Position numbers and translations under genes: made by a program
The notes under the pieces: model-generated
Databases searched by the model: none
Told to the model about the DNA's origin: nothing
What the model saw: only the letters and a program-made list of their open reading frames with translations
From: an uncultured beta proteobacterium
GTDB lineage: Bacteria > Pseudomonadota > Gammaproteobacteria > Burkholderiales > Rhodocyclaceae
Direction: 5' to 3'
Assembly (NCBI GenBank): GCA_903933395.1
Contig: CAIZKA010000147.1
Span: forward strand, 1-36,901
Length of the DNA: 36,901 bases
In this document: one piece after another, positions 27,323-35,792 of the stretch
How the letters are laid out: the number at the start of each line of letters is the position of its first letter
How positions within the stretch are numbered: the first letter of the stretch is position 1

Positions 27323-28657
27323 TTATCGCCGCTGCCAGCGCGCCATCGCCTTGAGGCAGACCAGCACGAACATGATGCCGCCGATGACGGCGATCAGGCC
27401 GCCGAGGCCCATCATGCCCATGCCGATCTTCTGCGGCAGCGTGGTCAGCGCCTGCTCGGCACCGGCCACCTTGCGCTGCACGCCGTAGCCGCCCGACCAG
27501 GCCAGGCCGAGGATATGAATCAACTGACCGCCGCCATACACATAGGGCTGCCAGCGCGCCATGCGGCCCTCGACCGCGCCGAAGCCGAGCTGCGGCAGCA
27601 GCACGTAGGCGAGGCCCATGAAAGCCAGCGTCACACCGACCGTGGAGCCGTGATAGTGCGCCGGGATCACCACGTTCACGCCCTGGATCATGTAGGCCAG
27701 CACGCCGCCGACGGCGAACAGGGAGAAGGAGGCGATGAAGGCCGACTTGGCCGCGTCGGGTGCCGCCTTGCGCGTCGCCCACAGGCTGAGGAAGCCGACC
27801 AGGATCAGCGGCGCCATGTAGGGATGGCCCCAGATCATCAGCTTGGCGAAGAGCTCCATGTGTGGCAGTTCGCCGGCGGGAATCGTGAAGTAGATCGCCG
27901 GCACCACCAGGAGAGGCAGCGCAGCGATCCAGAACATCGCCGACAGCGCGCGCGGGGATGCCACGACGGGCTGCCCAAGATGGGCAGCAATCCAAAGCCA
28001 GGCCACGACCATCAGGATCGCATGCTGGAACTGCAGGGTATGCCCGCCGCCCCAGAACAGGACTTCGAAATAAATCTTCTCCTCGATCTTCGGCACCACG
28101 ATCCAGGACCAGACAAAGGCCGCCAGCGCGAGAAAGCCCGCCACCGCGCCGAGAAAGGCACCGAGCTGTAGCGGCGCACCGAAAAAGGGCCGCGGCCAGG
28201 TGGTGAGCAGCGCACGCAACACCGCAAGACCGAAACCCGCGCCGCAAAGCCACAGCGAGGCGTAGAACACCGGCTGCTGCAGCACCGGAATGTAGTTGTT
28301 GAGCACCGGATCGGCGCCCGGCAGGAAGGGCGAAACCGTCATCACCGCGGTGCCCGTCGCCGCCAGCGCGAAGCCGCCCCAGCCCACCCAGGCGAAGCCA
28401 TCGCGCCCCAGCGCACTCCAGATCACCGCGGCGAAGGCCATGAACCATACCGCCACCGAAAGATCGACATGCACCACCAGCGCGGCGCGGAACATGTCCT
28501 TCAGCGGGAATATGTCCTGGATGCCCGGAGTGCGTGACAGCACCAGCAGAACGGCCAGCAGGCCGGAACCGATCAGCGCCAGCAGCCCCAACCACAGCCA
28601 TGCTTTGGCAAGGGTGTTTGCCGCTCCACCGGAAAGCCTTACGCTATGCGAATTCAC
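27323..28657 (-). CDS. Single-subunit heme-copper oxidase/NO reductase-like membrane protein (NorB/CcoN-like)
   Basis: About 12 TM helices; VHVDLSVAVWF, LFWGGGHTLQFQHA, PAHYHGSTVGVTLAFMG heme/metal-ligand segments; GTG start preceded by GGAG. Confidence 0.75.
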   Translation of the reverse strand: MNSHSVRLSGGAANTLAKAWLWLGLLALIGSGLLAVLLVLSRTPGIQDIFPLKDMFRAALVVHVDLSVAVWFMAFAAVIWSALGRDGFAWVGWGGFALAATGTAVMTVSPFLPGADPVLNNYIPVLQQPVFYASLWLCGAGFGLAVLRALLTTWPRPFFGAPLQLGAFLGAVAGFLALAAFVWSWIVVPKIEEKIYFEVLFWGGGHTLQFQHAILMVVAWLWIAAHLGQPVVASPRALSAMFWIAALPLLVVPAIYFTIPAGELPHMELFAKLMIWGHPYMAPLILVGFLSLWATRKAAPDAAKSAFIASFSLFAVGGVLAYMIQGVNVVIPAHYHGSTVGVTLAFMGLAYVLLPQLGFGAVEGRMARWQPYVYGGGQLIHILGLAWSGGYGVQRKVAGAEQALTTLPQKIGMGMMGLGGLIAVIGGIMFVLVCLKAMARWQRR

Positions 28658-28764
28658 TATATCTCCGTGAAAAATACTGAAGTATACGGCAATGGCCGGC
28701 GGCAAACGCTGTACACTGGCAGCCGCATAAACTCCCTCGCGAACTCCCTCCCGTTTTGAATCCC

Positions 28765-29346
28765 ATGAAGCTGTTGTCGACCCTGTTTTTCAGCCTCGCG
28801 CTGCTGCTCGCCGGATGCTCCGAGCCGAAGCAATTTGTCTCCACCGATATCTCGATGGTGGAATGGGGCAAGGACTTCAGCCTCACCGACCACAACGGCC
28901 AGCCGCGCCGCCTGGGAGATTTCAAGGGTAAGGTGGTGATCCTGTTCTTCGGCTACACCCAGTGTCCCGACGTCTGCCCCACCACGCTGTCGACCCTGCG
29001 CGAAACCATGACGCTGCTCGGCGACGATGCCAAACGGGTACAGGTGCTGTTCGCCACGGTGGACCCGGCGCGCGACACTCCGCAACTGCTGGCCCAGTAT
29101 GTGCCGGCCTTCCACCCGAGCTTCCTCGGCCTGTACGGAGACGAAAAGGCCATCGCCGCGGTGGCCAAAGACTTCAAGGTGTTCTACGCCAAGCAGCCGG
29201 GCTCGACGCCGGGCAGCTACAGCGTCGACCACTCCACCGGCAGCTTTGCCTTCGACGCGCAGGGAAAGCTGAGGCTGCTGCTGCGCCACGGCGAAACGCC
29301 CGCCAACGTCGCTGCCGACCTCAAGCTGCTGCTGGCCGGGAAATAA
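28765..29346 (+). CDS. SCO1/SenC-family protein (lipoprotein)
   Basis: LLLAGCSEP lipobox; GYTQCPDVCPTTLS (CxxxCP). Confidence 0.9.
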   Translation: MKLLSTLFFSLALLLAGCSEPKQFVSTDISMVEWGKDFSLTDHNGQPRRLGDFKGKVVILFFGYTQCPDVCPTTLSTLRETMTLLGDDAKRVQVLFATVDPARDTPQLLAQYVPAFHPSFLGLYGDEKAIAAVAKDFKVFYAKQPGSTPGSYSVDHSTGSFAFDAQGKLRLLLRHGETPANVAADLKLLLAGK

Positions 29347-29362
29347 ACCCCAAGGATCCCCG

Positions 29363-29803
29363 ATGAAACAATGCGCACTTCTTCTGCTTGCCTGCCTAGC
29401 GCTCCCGGTCTCCGCCGCGGAGCCCGCAAAGGACGCCGCCAAGCCGCCCATCAACCTCGACATCGGCACGCCGCCGGTCATTGTCGTCAAGCATGCCCTG
29501 GCGCAGCGCACTTCGCGCCTGGTGCGCTTTTACGAAGCCGGCGAGATCGGCCTGGGCCAGGATGGCTTCATCTACCTGCGCGACAGCGCAAAAATGTCGC
29601 TGGCAAAACGTCAGATCGCGGAAAAACTGATTGATGCGGAAAACGAAGAACGCAAGGCACTGATCCAGGCTCTGGCCGACAGTAATGGCCGGCGCAACGA
29701 CGAGGCCGAAGTTTGGGTACTGATGCGCGAACGCTGGCAAAAGCAGTGGAAGTCCGGCTGGTGGCTGCGCGACGCCGAGGGCAATTGGAGCAAGAAACCC
29801 TGA
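29363..29803 (+). CDS. YdbL-like (DUF1318) periplasmic protein
   Basis: Signal peptide; RLVRFYEAGEIGLGQDGFIYLRDSAKMSLAKRQIAEKLIDAENEERKALIQALAD. Confidence 0.65.
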   Translation: MKQCALLLLACLALPVSAAEPAKDAAKPPINLDIGTPPVIVVKHALAQRTSRLVRFYEAGEIGLGQDGFIYLRDSAKMSLAKRQIAEKLIDAENEERKALIQALADSNGRRNDEAEVWVLMRERWQKQWKSGWWLRDAEGNWSKKP

Positions 29804-29809
29804 CTCCTT
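29745..29809 (+). repeat. Direct repeat copy 1 (3' end of ydbL-like gene)
   Basis: AGTGGAAGTCCGGCTGGTGGCTGCGCGACGCCGAGGGCAATTGGAGCAAGAAACCCTGACTCCTT; 58/65 identical to 31149..31213. Confidence 0.9.
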
Positions 29810-30110
29810 CGTGAGGAGCGCTTATCGGCGATTGACGGATCGCGGCGCATCGGGGTACGGCCGCCTCTCTCGGCATCGGTCGCAAGAACCCGCTCGCAAT
29901 CCAACTGGCGGGGTAACAAGCAAGCCGCCGTGGTCTCAGCGCCGACTTTTCAGGGGGTCACGGACCCAAGGGTCCGTGCTGCGGGGATTGAGCAAACAGG
30001 ACCGACAAAAACTAAAGACTATTTTCTGACAAGAGCATGATGACCGGCCAAGTGGTGCAATTTTTCGCTATCCTAGGCTTGTCAAGATTTCCACTCTAAG
30101 GGGGTATGAG

Positions 30111-31010
30111 ATGAAAACGAAAATTGGCTGTTTCGCCGCATTCGGAGTCCTGCTTGGCTTTGGCTCTCAGCTTGCGCATGCTGCACCCGACTGGAGCCAG
30201 GTTGAAAAGCGCGATATTCCGGTCTTCCACCCCGGTGTCGTATCGCACGAGTGGATCATGAAAAAGTCTAGCCATAGCGGACGGACCGGTCTCACCAAGG
30301 GCGAAAGCTGCATCGCCTGCCACGAAGGCAAAAACGGTTTCGATATCGATTTGAAGAAGTTGGCCAGCAAGGAGTTGGAGCCGGTGGGCGCCCCGAAGAC
30401 CATGATCTTCCCGGTTACCGTGCAGTCCGTCTTCGACGATGCCAATCTGTATATCCGCCTGACCTTCAAGGCGCCGGCCGATGCGGCTGCCGAGGCATCC
30501 CGGGAAGATACATCGCCCAAGCACGAAGTGAAGGCGGCCATCATGCTGGGCAGCCCGCAGATCGAACACGTCACACAACACGGCTGCTGGCTGTCTTGCC
30601 ATAGTGATGTCCGCTCGATGCCGGGCGCCGATCCGAAGAAAAAGAAATACGTAGAACACGGCGACTTGGCTGGCGGTGCCTTCTACGACTACATCCAGTG
30701 GAAAAGCGGCGAAGCCGGCAAGGGTGCAACGCAGGTCGACGGCCATGTCACCAACGAGCGGGTAAACAAGGGCGGCAAGTCTCTGGTCAAGGCCGAGGGC
30801 GACGTCAAAGACGGCGTCTATACCGTCACATTCACGCGCAAGCTCAGCGGCAACAATGCCGATGGCGACCTAGCGCTCGCTGCAGGCCAGACCATCGCGT
30901 TCGGTATCGCGATTCACACCGACAAGACAGTGTGGCGTTTCCACCATGTCTCCATGGGTTATACCTTGGGGCTGCGCGCACCAGGCGACATCAAGGCGAT
31001 CAAGCAGTAA
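30111..31010 (+). CDS. Ethylbenzene dehydrogenase-related c-type cytochrome (cytochrome c-552/DMSO reductase-like heme-binding domain)
   Basis: Signal peptide; CIACHEGK and CWLSCHSD heme sites; VTVQSVFDDANLYIRLTFKA and AFGIAIHTDKTVWRFHHVSMGYTLGL. Confidence 0.75.
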   Translation: MKTKIGCFAAFGVLLGFGSQLAHAAPDWSQVEKRDIPVFHPGVVSHEWIMKKSSHSGRTGLTKGESCIACHEGKNGFDIDLKKLASKELEPVGAPKTMIFPVTVQSVFDDANLYIRLTFKAPADAAAEASREDTSPKHEVKAAIMLGSPQIEHVTQHGCWLSCHSDVRSMPGADPKKKKYVEHGDLAGGAFYDYIQWKSGEAGKGATQVDGHVTNERVNKGGKSLVKAEGDVKDGVYTVTFTRKLSGNNADGDLALAAGQTIAFGIAIHTDKTVWRFHHVSMGYTLGLRAPGDIKAIKQ

Positions 31011-31148
31011 GAGCCGGCCCCGTTTGATTGGACAGAATTTTCACGGAGATAAGTGGAGCCCTGCGGGATAGCGTTATCTACGGCGCGGCCTGCCGAAAGG
31101 TCCCCTAGACCGTAGGTGGGCTGCGCGGTGGGTAACGCGGTCATCTGT

Positions 31149-31213
31149 AGTGGAAGTCCGGTTGGTGGCTGCGCGACGCCGAGGGCCAGTGGAGCAGGAA
31201 GCCCTGATCCCTT
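31149..31213 (+). repeat. Direct repeat copy 2 (orphan ydbL 3' end)
   Basis: AGTGGAAGTCCGGTTGGTGGCTGCGCGACGCCGAGGGCCAGTGGAGCAGGAAGCCCTGATCCCTT. Confidence 0.9.
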
Positions 31214-31294
31214 TCCGCGATCTTCATAGGTGATGCCGGCGGCCTGTCGTTCCGATTCGGCGCGAAGTCGTTCAGGGTGCTTCTGGCCGGGGAC

Positions 31295-31591
31295 TCATGC
31301 ATTGCTGTCCGCCGGCTTGCTCTGCTCGTCGTAGCGCGACAGCGTCGCGCCGGCCGCGGCGAGGTGTTCGCGCAAATACTTGATTTCGGTTTTCCCCAGT
31401 TCGTTGCCGTGATGGGGGTGGTGCACCGTGAACTCGTGCCGGTTGAGGACCACGCGAAAGCGCGCGCCATGGCCCGGTTCGATGCTGGCGCCGAGGTGAC
31501 GCAGCAGTGACTCGATTTCGCGCCATTGCACGTTGCTGCTGATCGGGTCGTGGAATATTGCCTGCAGGACGTTGCGGTGCTTGTTGCTCAT
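31295..31591 (-). CDS. HicA-family toxin-like protein
   Basis: KHRNVLQAIFHDPISSNVQWREIESLLRHLGASIEPGHGARFRVVLNRHEFTVHHPHHGNELGKTEIKYLREHLAAAG; HicA dsRBD-like fold with HxPH. Confidence 0.7.
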   Translation of the reverse strand: MSNKHRNVLQAIFHDPISSNVQWREIESLLRHLGASIEPGHGARFRVVLNRHEFTVHHPHHGNELGKTEIKYLREHLAAAGATLSRYDEQSKPADSNA

Positions 31592-31763
31592 GGCCGGCCT
31601 CCCGGTCGATCGCGATCCTGTAACGATACATCAGCGCAGCGCCAATCGGCCAGCGACCCGATACGCATCAGGGATGGCAGAAGGACCTGATGTATTCCAG
31701 CCCCACTACAAAACAGGGTCGCCCCACAACTATAATTTGCAGCTTTCAAGGCAGGCCCGCATC

Positions 31764-32273
31764 ATGAAGCGTCATCCGTTTTTTCTTTCGCTGCTGGGAC
31801 TTGCCGGCTGCATGCAGCAGGCAAGCGATCAGGAATCCTACCTTCCGCGCTACACGGGCAGCGCGCCGTGGACCATCAACGGGGCGCGACCGGGCATGAC
31901 GCTGGACGAAGTGCGGCAAAAACACGGGGAGCCGACTCGGTCCATTGGCACACCGCCGACGAGCTACATTTGGGAATCAACATCCTGGCGAACGCTTTTC
32001 GTGACCGTGGATGCGAACGGCCGCATTGTGCAGGTATCGGGCAATGCCCTGATGGCGGGCGACCAGACCATACTCAGCGGGAGCGTCAGCGATGCCGATG
32101 TCAAAGCCGTGCTCGGCGCCGGCGACGTCTCCAAGTCCACAGAATCCGGGTCATTCGTCATCCCGACACCGGGAAAGGTGGTCGGCACCCATCACCGCTA
32201 TCGCAACGGCAACGTGACCTTCGGTTTTTCCCTGACGAAAGAACAGGGTCTGCGCGACATCACGGCCGAGTAG
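31764..32273 (+). CDS. Putative lipoprotein of unknown function
   Basis: MKRHPFFLSLLGLAGCMQQ lipobox; RPGMTLDEVRQKHGEPT resembles SmpA/BamE-type small lipoprotein segments. Confidence 0.6.
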   Translation: MKRHPFFLSLLGLAGCMQQASDQESYLPRYTGSAPWTINGARPGMTLDEVRQKHGEPTRSIGTPPTSYIWESTSWRTLFVTVDANGRIVQVSGNALMAGDQTILSGSVSDADVKAVLGAGDVSKSTESGSFVIPTPGKVVGTHHRYRNGNVTFGFSLTKEQGLRDITAE

Positions 32274-32435
32274 CCGGCACGCAAGTCCTCAGAGCTTGCG
32301 AAGAAATCGTAGCGAGCGGGCTGCAGCGGGGTGCGGCCGGAGCGCAGCTGCCGGAACGTATGTTGTTATACGTGAGGATAGCGAGCACCGCCCAAGCCCC
32401 GATCCAGCACGCGCAGTAGATTTATTCACAAGCTC

Positions 32436-34013
32436 TCAGTGGCTGGTGCCTTCCGAGCGCGTGATCTTGTTGTAGAGGTTGTACTTGCCCACCGGCTTGT
32501 CCATCGGGATGCGCTTGAGCTCCTTGAAGGTCGCGGCATCGAACACGATCAGCGCGCCGCCGTCGGCCTTGCGTTCCCACAGGCTGGCCAGGACGTACTT
32601 GCCGTCGCGGGTGAACTCGACGTGCGCCAGGGTCTTGCCCGGATCGGTCCTGATCTCGGCGACTTTTTCCAGCGTGCGCTTGTCGATCACCTGCAGCGTG
32701 TCCTTGCCTTTCGACATCATCGAATCGGTCCAGGCATAGGGCGTGTTTTCGTGGCTGCGCATGAAGAAGCCGGGGCCCAGCGTCGGGATGGTCTTGATCG
32801 TGCTCCAGTCCTTCATGTCGATCACCGTGATCAGGCCTTCCTTGAGGTTGGGCGTGGCCATCACCATGCGGTCCTGCGCGCCCTGCGGCGGGCGGTAGTT
32901 CCAGGTGATGCCGGAGCCGAGGTGCGGCATGCCCGGCAGCGTCAGGTCGGCGATCTTTTTCCTCACGTCGAGATGCACCACCTGGCCCTTGCCCGCCTCG
33001 CGGCTCGAACCCATCAGTTCCGAATAGTCCTGGGTGAAGAAGAAGTCGTCGAGCGGTTCGCTGAGGAAGGTGCGGCGCGCGTTGAGGAAGCCGGGAATGA
33101 AGCTGCCTTCCTTGTACTTGAAGTCGTGGACCATTCCGATGGGAATGTCGTCGGCCTTGGGGTTGTAGCTGATCTCCCAGACCTCGGGCACGTCTTTCAG
33201 AGCGGCGACGAAGCTCTGCCGCGGCGCGGCGTCATATACGGCAGACACGCGCGAGCTTTCCTTGCGATCCTTGTCCCGGACCTCATGCACCTTGAGCAGG
33301 TTGAGATCGGCGTCGAGCAGCACCAGCGTGTGCGGCAGGTAGTTGGCCACGGCGAGGTACTTGCCGTCGCCGGAGACGGCGACATTGCGCGTGTTGATGC
33401 CGGCGCGGATCTCGGCCACCACCTTGAGGTTCCAGATGTCGAACTTGGTGATCCAGCCATCGCGCGAGGCGAAGAAAACATAGCGCCCGTCCGGCGTGAA
33501 TTTCGGCCCGCCGTGCAGGGCGTAGCGGCTGGGGAAGCGGTGGATGGGCTCCAGCTTGTCGCCGTCGAGCACCGTGACATGGTGGTCGCCGGTCTCGACC
33601 ACGATGAACAGATTCATCATGTCCACGCCTTTGAAGATCCCGTCGGGTTGGGCCGGCAGGCTCCCCGGCGCGAAGTTGACGATGCGCGAGGCCTTGATGT
33701 CGGCTTCCGTGAGAGTCGGCGCCGGCGACACGGCGGTGTAGATGTAGTCCGCGAGCGCCGCAATCTCTTCCTTGTTCATGCGGTCGGCAAAGCCCAGCAT
33801 CTGCGTCGCAGCGCGCCCTTCGGCTATGGTCTTGACTGCTTCCGGCTTCCTCAGCCGCGCGAGGCTCTCCGGCAGCAGCGCGGGTCCGGTGATACCCAGC
33901 CGGCCGGGGCCATGGCAGACGACGCAATGCTGCTGGTAGAGGGCAGGAGCGTCGGCCGCCAGCAGCGGCATCGTGTTGGCCAACAAGCATGCCAGCGCAA
34001 GAATCTTCTTCAT
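32436..34013 (-). CDS. nirN: Cytochrome cd1-family protein, NirN-like (dihydro-heme d1 dehydrogenase)
   Basis: Signal peptide, CVVCH class I cytochrome c domain, eight-bladed d1-type propeller (TPDGRYVFFASRDGWITKFDIWNLKVVAEIRAGINTRNVAVSGDGKYLAVANY), C terminus KPVGKYNLYNKITRSEGTSH; ATGA overlap with nirJ. Confidence 0.75.
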   Translation of the reverse strand: MKKILALACLLANTMPLLAADAPALYQQHCVVCHGPGRLGITGPALLPESLARLRKPEAVKTIAEGRAATQMLGFADRMNKEEIAALADYIYTAVSPAPTLTEADIKASRIVNFAPGSLPAQPDGIFKGVDMMNLFIVVETGDHHVTVLDGDKLEPIHRFPSRYALHGGPKFTPDGRYVFFASRDGWITKFDIWNLKVVAEIRAGINTRNVAVSGDGKYLAVANYLPHTLVLLDADLNLLKVHEVRDKDRKESSRVSAVYDAAPRQSFVAALKDVPEVWEISYNPKADDIPIGMVHDFKYKEGSFIPGFLNARRTFLSEPLDDFFFTQDYSELMGSSREAGKGQVVHLDVRKKIADLTLPGMPHLGSGITWNYRPPQGAQDRMVMATPNLKEGLITVIDMKDWSTIKTIPTLGPGFFMRSHENTPYAWTDSMMSKGKDTLQVIDKRTLEKVAEIRTDPGKTLAHVEFTRDGKYVLASLWERKADGGALIVFDAATFKELKRIPMDKPVGKYNLYNKITRSEGTSH

Positions 34014-35152
34014 GCGATTCCTATCTCTTCGTCGCTCAGATAACAGCCCGGATCTTCCGACCAGGGATCGCCGCTCGTCTGCTGGGCGCGCACGCGCGTG
34101 TTGCCGCCGCAGATGTCGAAATGGATGCAGGCGCCGCAGCGCCCGCCGACCTTGCGCGGCTGCGCCTTGAGGCCGGCCATCAGCGGGTCGGACGTATCCA
34201 TCCAGATGTCGCCGAAGCTGCGCTCGCGCACATTGCCCAGATTGTGATGCCACCACATGGTGTCGGGATGGACGTTGCCGAGGTTGTCGATGTTGGCGAC
34301 ATTGACGCCGCTGGAATTGCCGCCCCACTGCGCGAGCTTCCTGCGGATGTGCTCGACTTTCTCCGGAAAACGCCGCTGCAGCCACATGAGCAGATAGACG
34401 CCGTCGGCATCGTTGTTGCCGGTGGTGAATTCCTTGACCAGCCCGCGCTCCTGATAGTCCCAGCAGGTGTCGAACAGCAGGTCCATGGCGCTCCTGGTCA
34501 TCTGGTGCAGGGCGTCGTCCTTGCGATTCTTGTTGCCGCGCCCGGCATAGTTCAGGTGCGAGAAATAGAAGCGGTCGATGCCCTCGTCCTCGACCAGCCT
34601 GAGCAGGCCGGGTAAATCCTGAAAGTTGTCCTGCGTCATCGTGTAACGCACGCCGACTTTCAGGCCCGCCTCGCGGCAAAGGCGGATGCCGGCCAGCGAA
34701 AGATCGAAGGCGCCCGCCATGCGGCGGAACTTGTCGTGAGTCGCACCGAGGCCGTCGAGGCTGACGCCGACGTAGTCGTAGCCTATCTCCCTGATGCGCT
34801 CGAACATCGGCTCGTCGATCAGCGTGCCGTTGGAGGACAGCGCGGTAAAAAACCCCATCTGCTTCGAACGCGCCGAGATCTCGAATATGTCCGGCCGCAG
34901 CAAGGGCTCGCCGCCGGAGAGGATCAACGCCGGCACGCGGAAAGCCTTGAGTTCGTCCATGACGCGGAATATTTCGCTCGTGCTCAACTCGCCGGCAAAG
35001 TCCTTGTCGGCGGAGATGGAGTAGCAGTGCTTGCAGGTCAGGTTGCAGCGCCGGATCAGGTTCCAGATGACAACCGGGCCCGGCGGCTTGCGCGTCGGTC
35101 CGACGGGCGAAGGCTGAGCGATTTCCTGCATGAACTGGGAGATTCTGAACAT
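34010..35152 (-). CDS. nirJ: Heme d1 biosynthesis radical SAM protein NirJ
   Basis: WNLIRRCNLTCKHCYSISADKDF radical SAM CxxxCxxC; C-terminal CGACIHFDICGGNTRVRA auxiliary cluster motif. Confidence 0.9.
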   Translation of the reverse strand: MFRISQFMQEIAQPSPVGPTRKPPGPVVIWNLIRRCNLTCKHCYSISADKDFAGELSTSEIFRVMDELKAFRVPALILSGGEPLLRPDIFEISARSKQMGFFTALSSNGTLIDEPMFERIREIGYDYVGVSLDGLGATHDKFRRMAGAFDLSLAGIRLCREAGLKVGVRYTMTQDNFQDLPGLLRLVEDEGIDRFYFSHLNYAGRGNKNRKDDALHQMTRSAMDLLFDTCWDYQERGLVKEFTTGNNDADGVYLLMWLQRRFPEKVEHIRRKLAQWGGNSSGVNVANIDNLGNVHPDTMWWHHNLGNVRERSFGDIWMDTSDPLMAGLKAQPRKVGGRCGACIHFDICGGNTRVRAQQTSGDPWSEDPGCYLSDEEIGIA

Positions 35153-35186
35153 GGCGACATTAGGCGCACAGGTAGTGCCGGGCGCT

Positions 35187-35200
35187 TTGATACCCGTCAA
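35187..35200. promoter_or_regulatory. FNR/DNR-like box upstream of nirJ
   Basis: TTGATACCCGTCAA, 9/10 match to TTGAT-N4-ATCAA; 35 nt upstream of nirJ start, in divergent intergenic region. Confidence 0.5.
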
Positions 35201-35288
35201 GCCGCGGGCAGGAAATTCTATGCCCGATCAGGGAATATTTCCCGCGCTCAAGGTACTATTTCCTTCCGCCAAACCCGAGCCGGAAGCA

Positions 35289-35792
35289 ATGAATTCCATA
35301 GCCAACACTCTCTTGCGCGTCACTGTGCTGCTCGCTTTTGCTCTCCTGTCGTGTTTGGCTCCTGCCGCAGAACCGACGCTGGGCATGAACGAGCAGGCTA
35401 TCCACGACGCGGCGCGCATGGGCAAGCGGCAGGATGTCGAAATCATTCTCAAGAGTTCGCCGCAGGCGCGCGATGCGCGCACCCCGCTGGGCATGACGCC
35501 GCTGCACTACGCGGCGATGAACGAGGACAGCGGCCCGCTTCAGGCACTGCTGGCCGCCGGCGCCGCGGTCAATGCCCGCGACGGCGAAGGTCGCACGCCG
35601 CTGCACATGGCGGCATTTTCGACGCGCACCGCGAACGGCAAGTTGCTGCTGCAGGCCGGCGCCGACCCGACACTGAAGACCGATGCCGGCCGCGACGTGC
35701 TGAGCATGGCGCGCAAGGTCCGCGCCGACGAACTGGCCGGCATCATCTCGCTGTGGATCCTCAAGGACTGCAAGCCGGGCAAGCCGTGCTGA
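35289..35792 (+). CDS. Ankyrin-repeat periplasmic protein
   Basis: Signal peptide; ankyrin repeats GMTPLHYAAMNEDSGPLQALLAAGAAVNARDGEGRTPLHMAAF... Confidence 0.85.
   Translation: MNSIANTLLRVTVLLAFALLSCLAPAAEPTLGMNEQAIHDAARMGKRQDVEIILKSSPQARDARTPLGMTPLHYAAMNEDSGPLQALLAAGAAVNARDGEGRTPLHMAAFSTRTANGKLLLQAGADPTLKTDAGRDVLSMARKVRADELAGIISLWILKDCKPGKPC

Noticed and set aside
29959-29978. CACGGACCC-AA-GGGTCCGTG as an intrinsic terminator
   Set aside because: Perfect 9-bp stem, but only a 2-nt loop and no T-tract; sits in a non-coding gap, so function unclear
32436-34013. Call as catalytic nitrite reductase NirS
   Set aside because: C-terminal ending KITRSEGTSH and size fit NirN better; the d1 ligands could not be checked without alignment
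32439-34043. 534-aa + strand ORF opposite nirN-like gene
   Set aside because: Antisense shadow ORF with no domain
34736-35785. N-terminal extension of ORF 34736..36292
   Set aside because: Overlaps nirJ antisense and the ankyrin gene; the real DUF411 protein starts near GTG 35786
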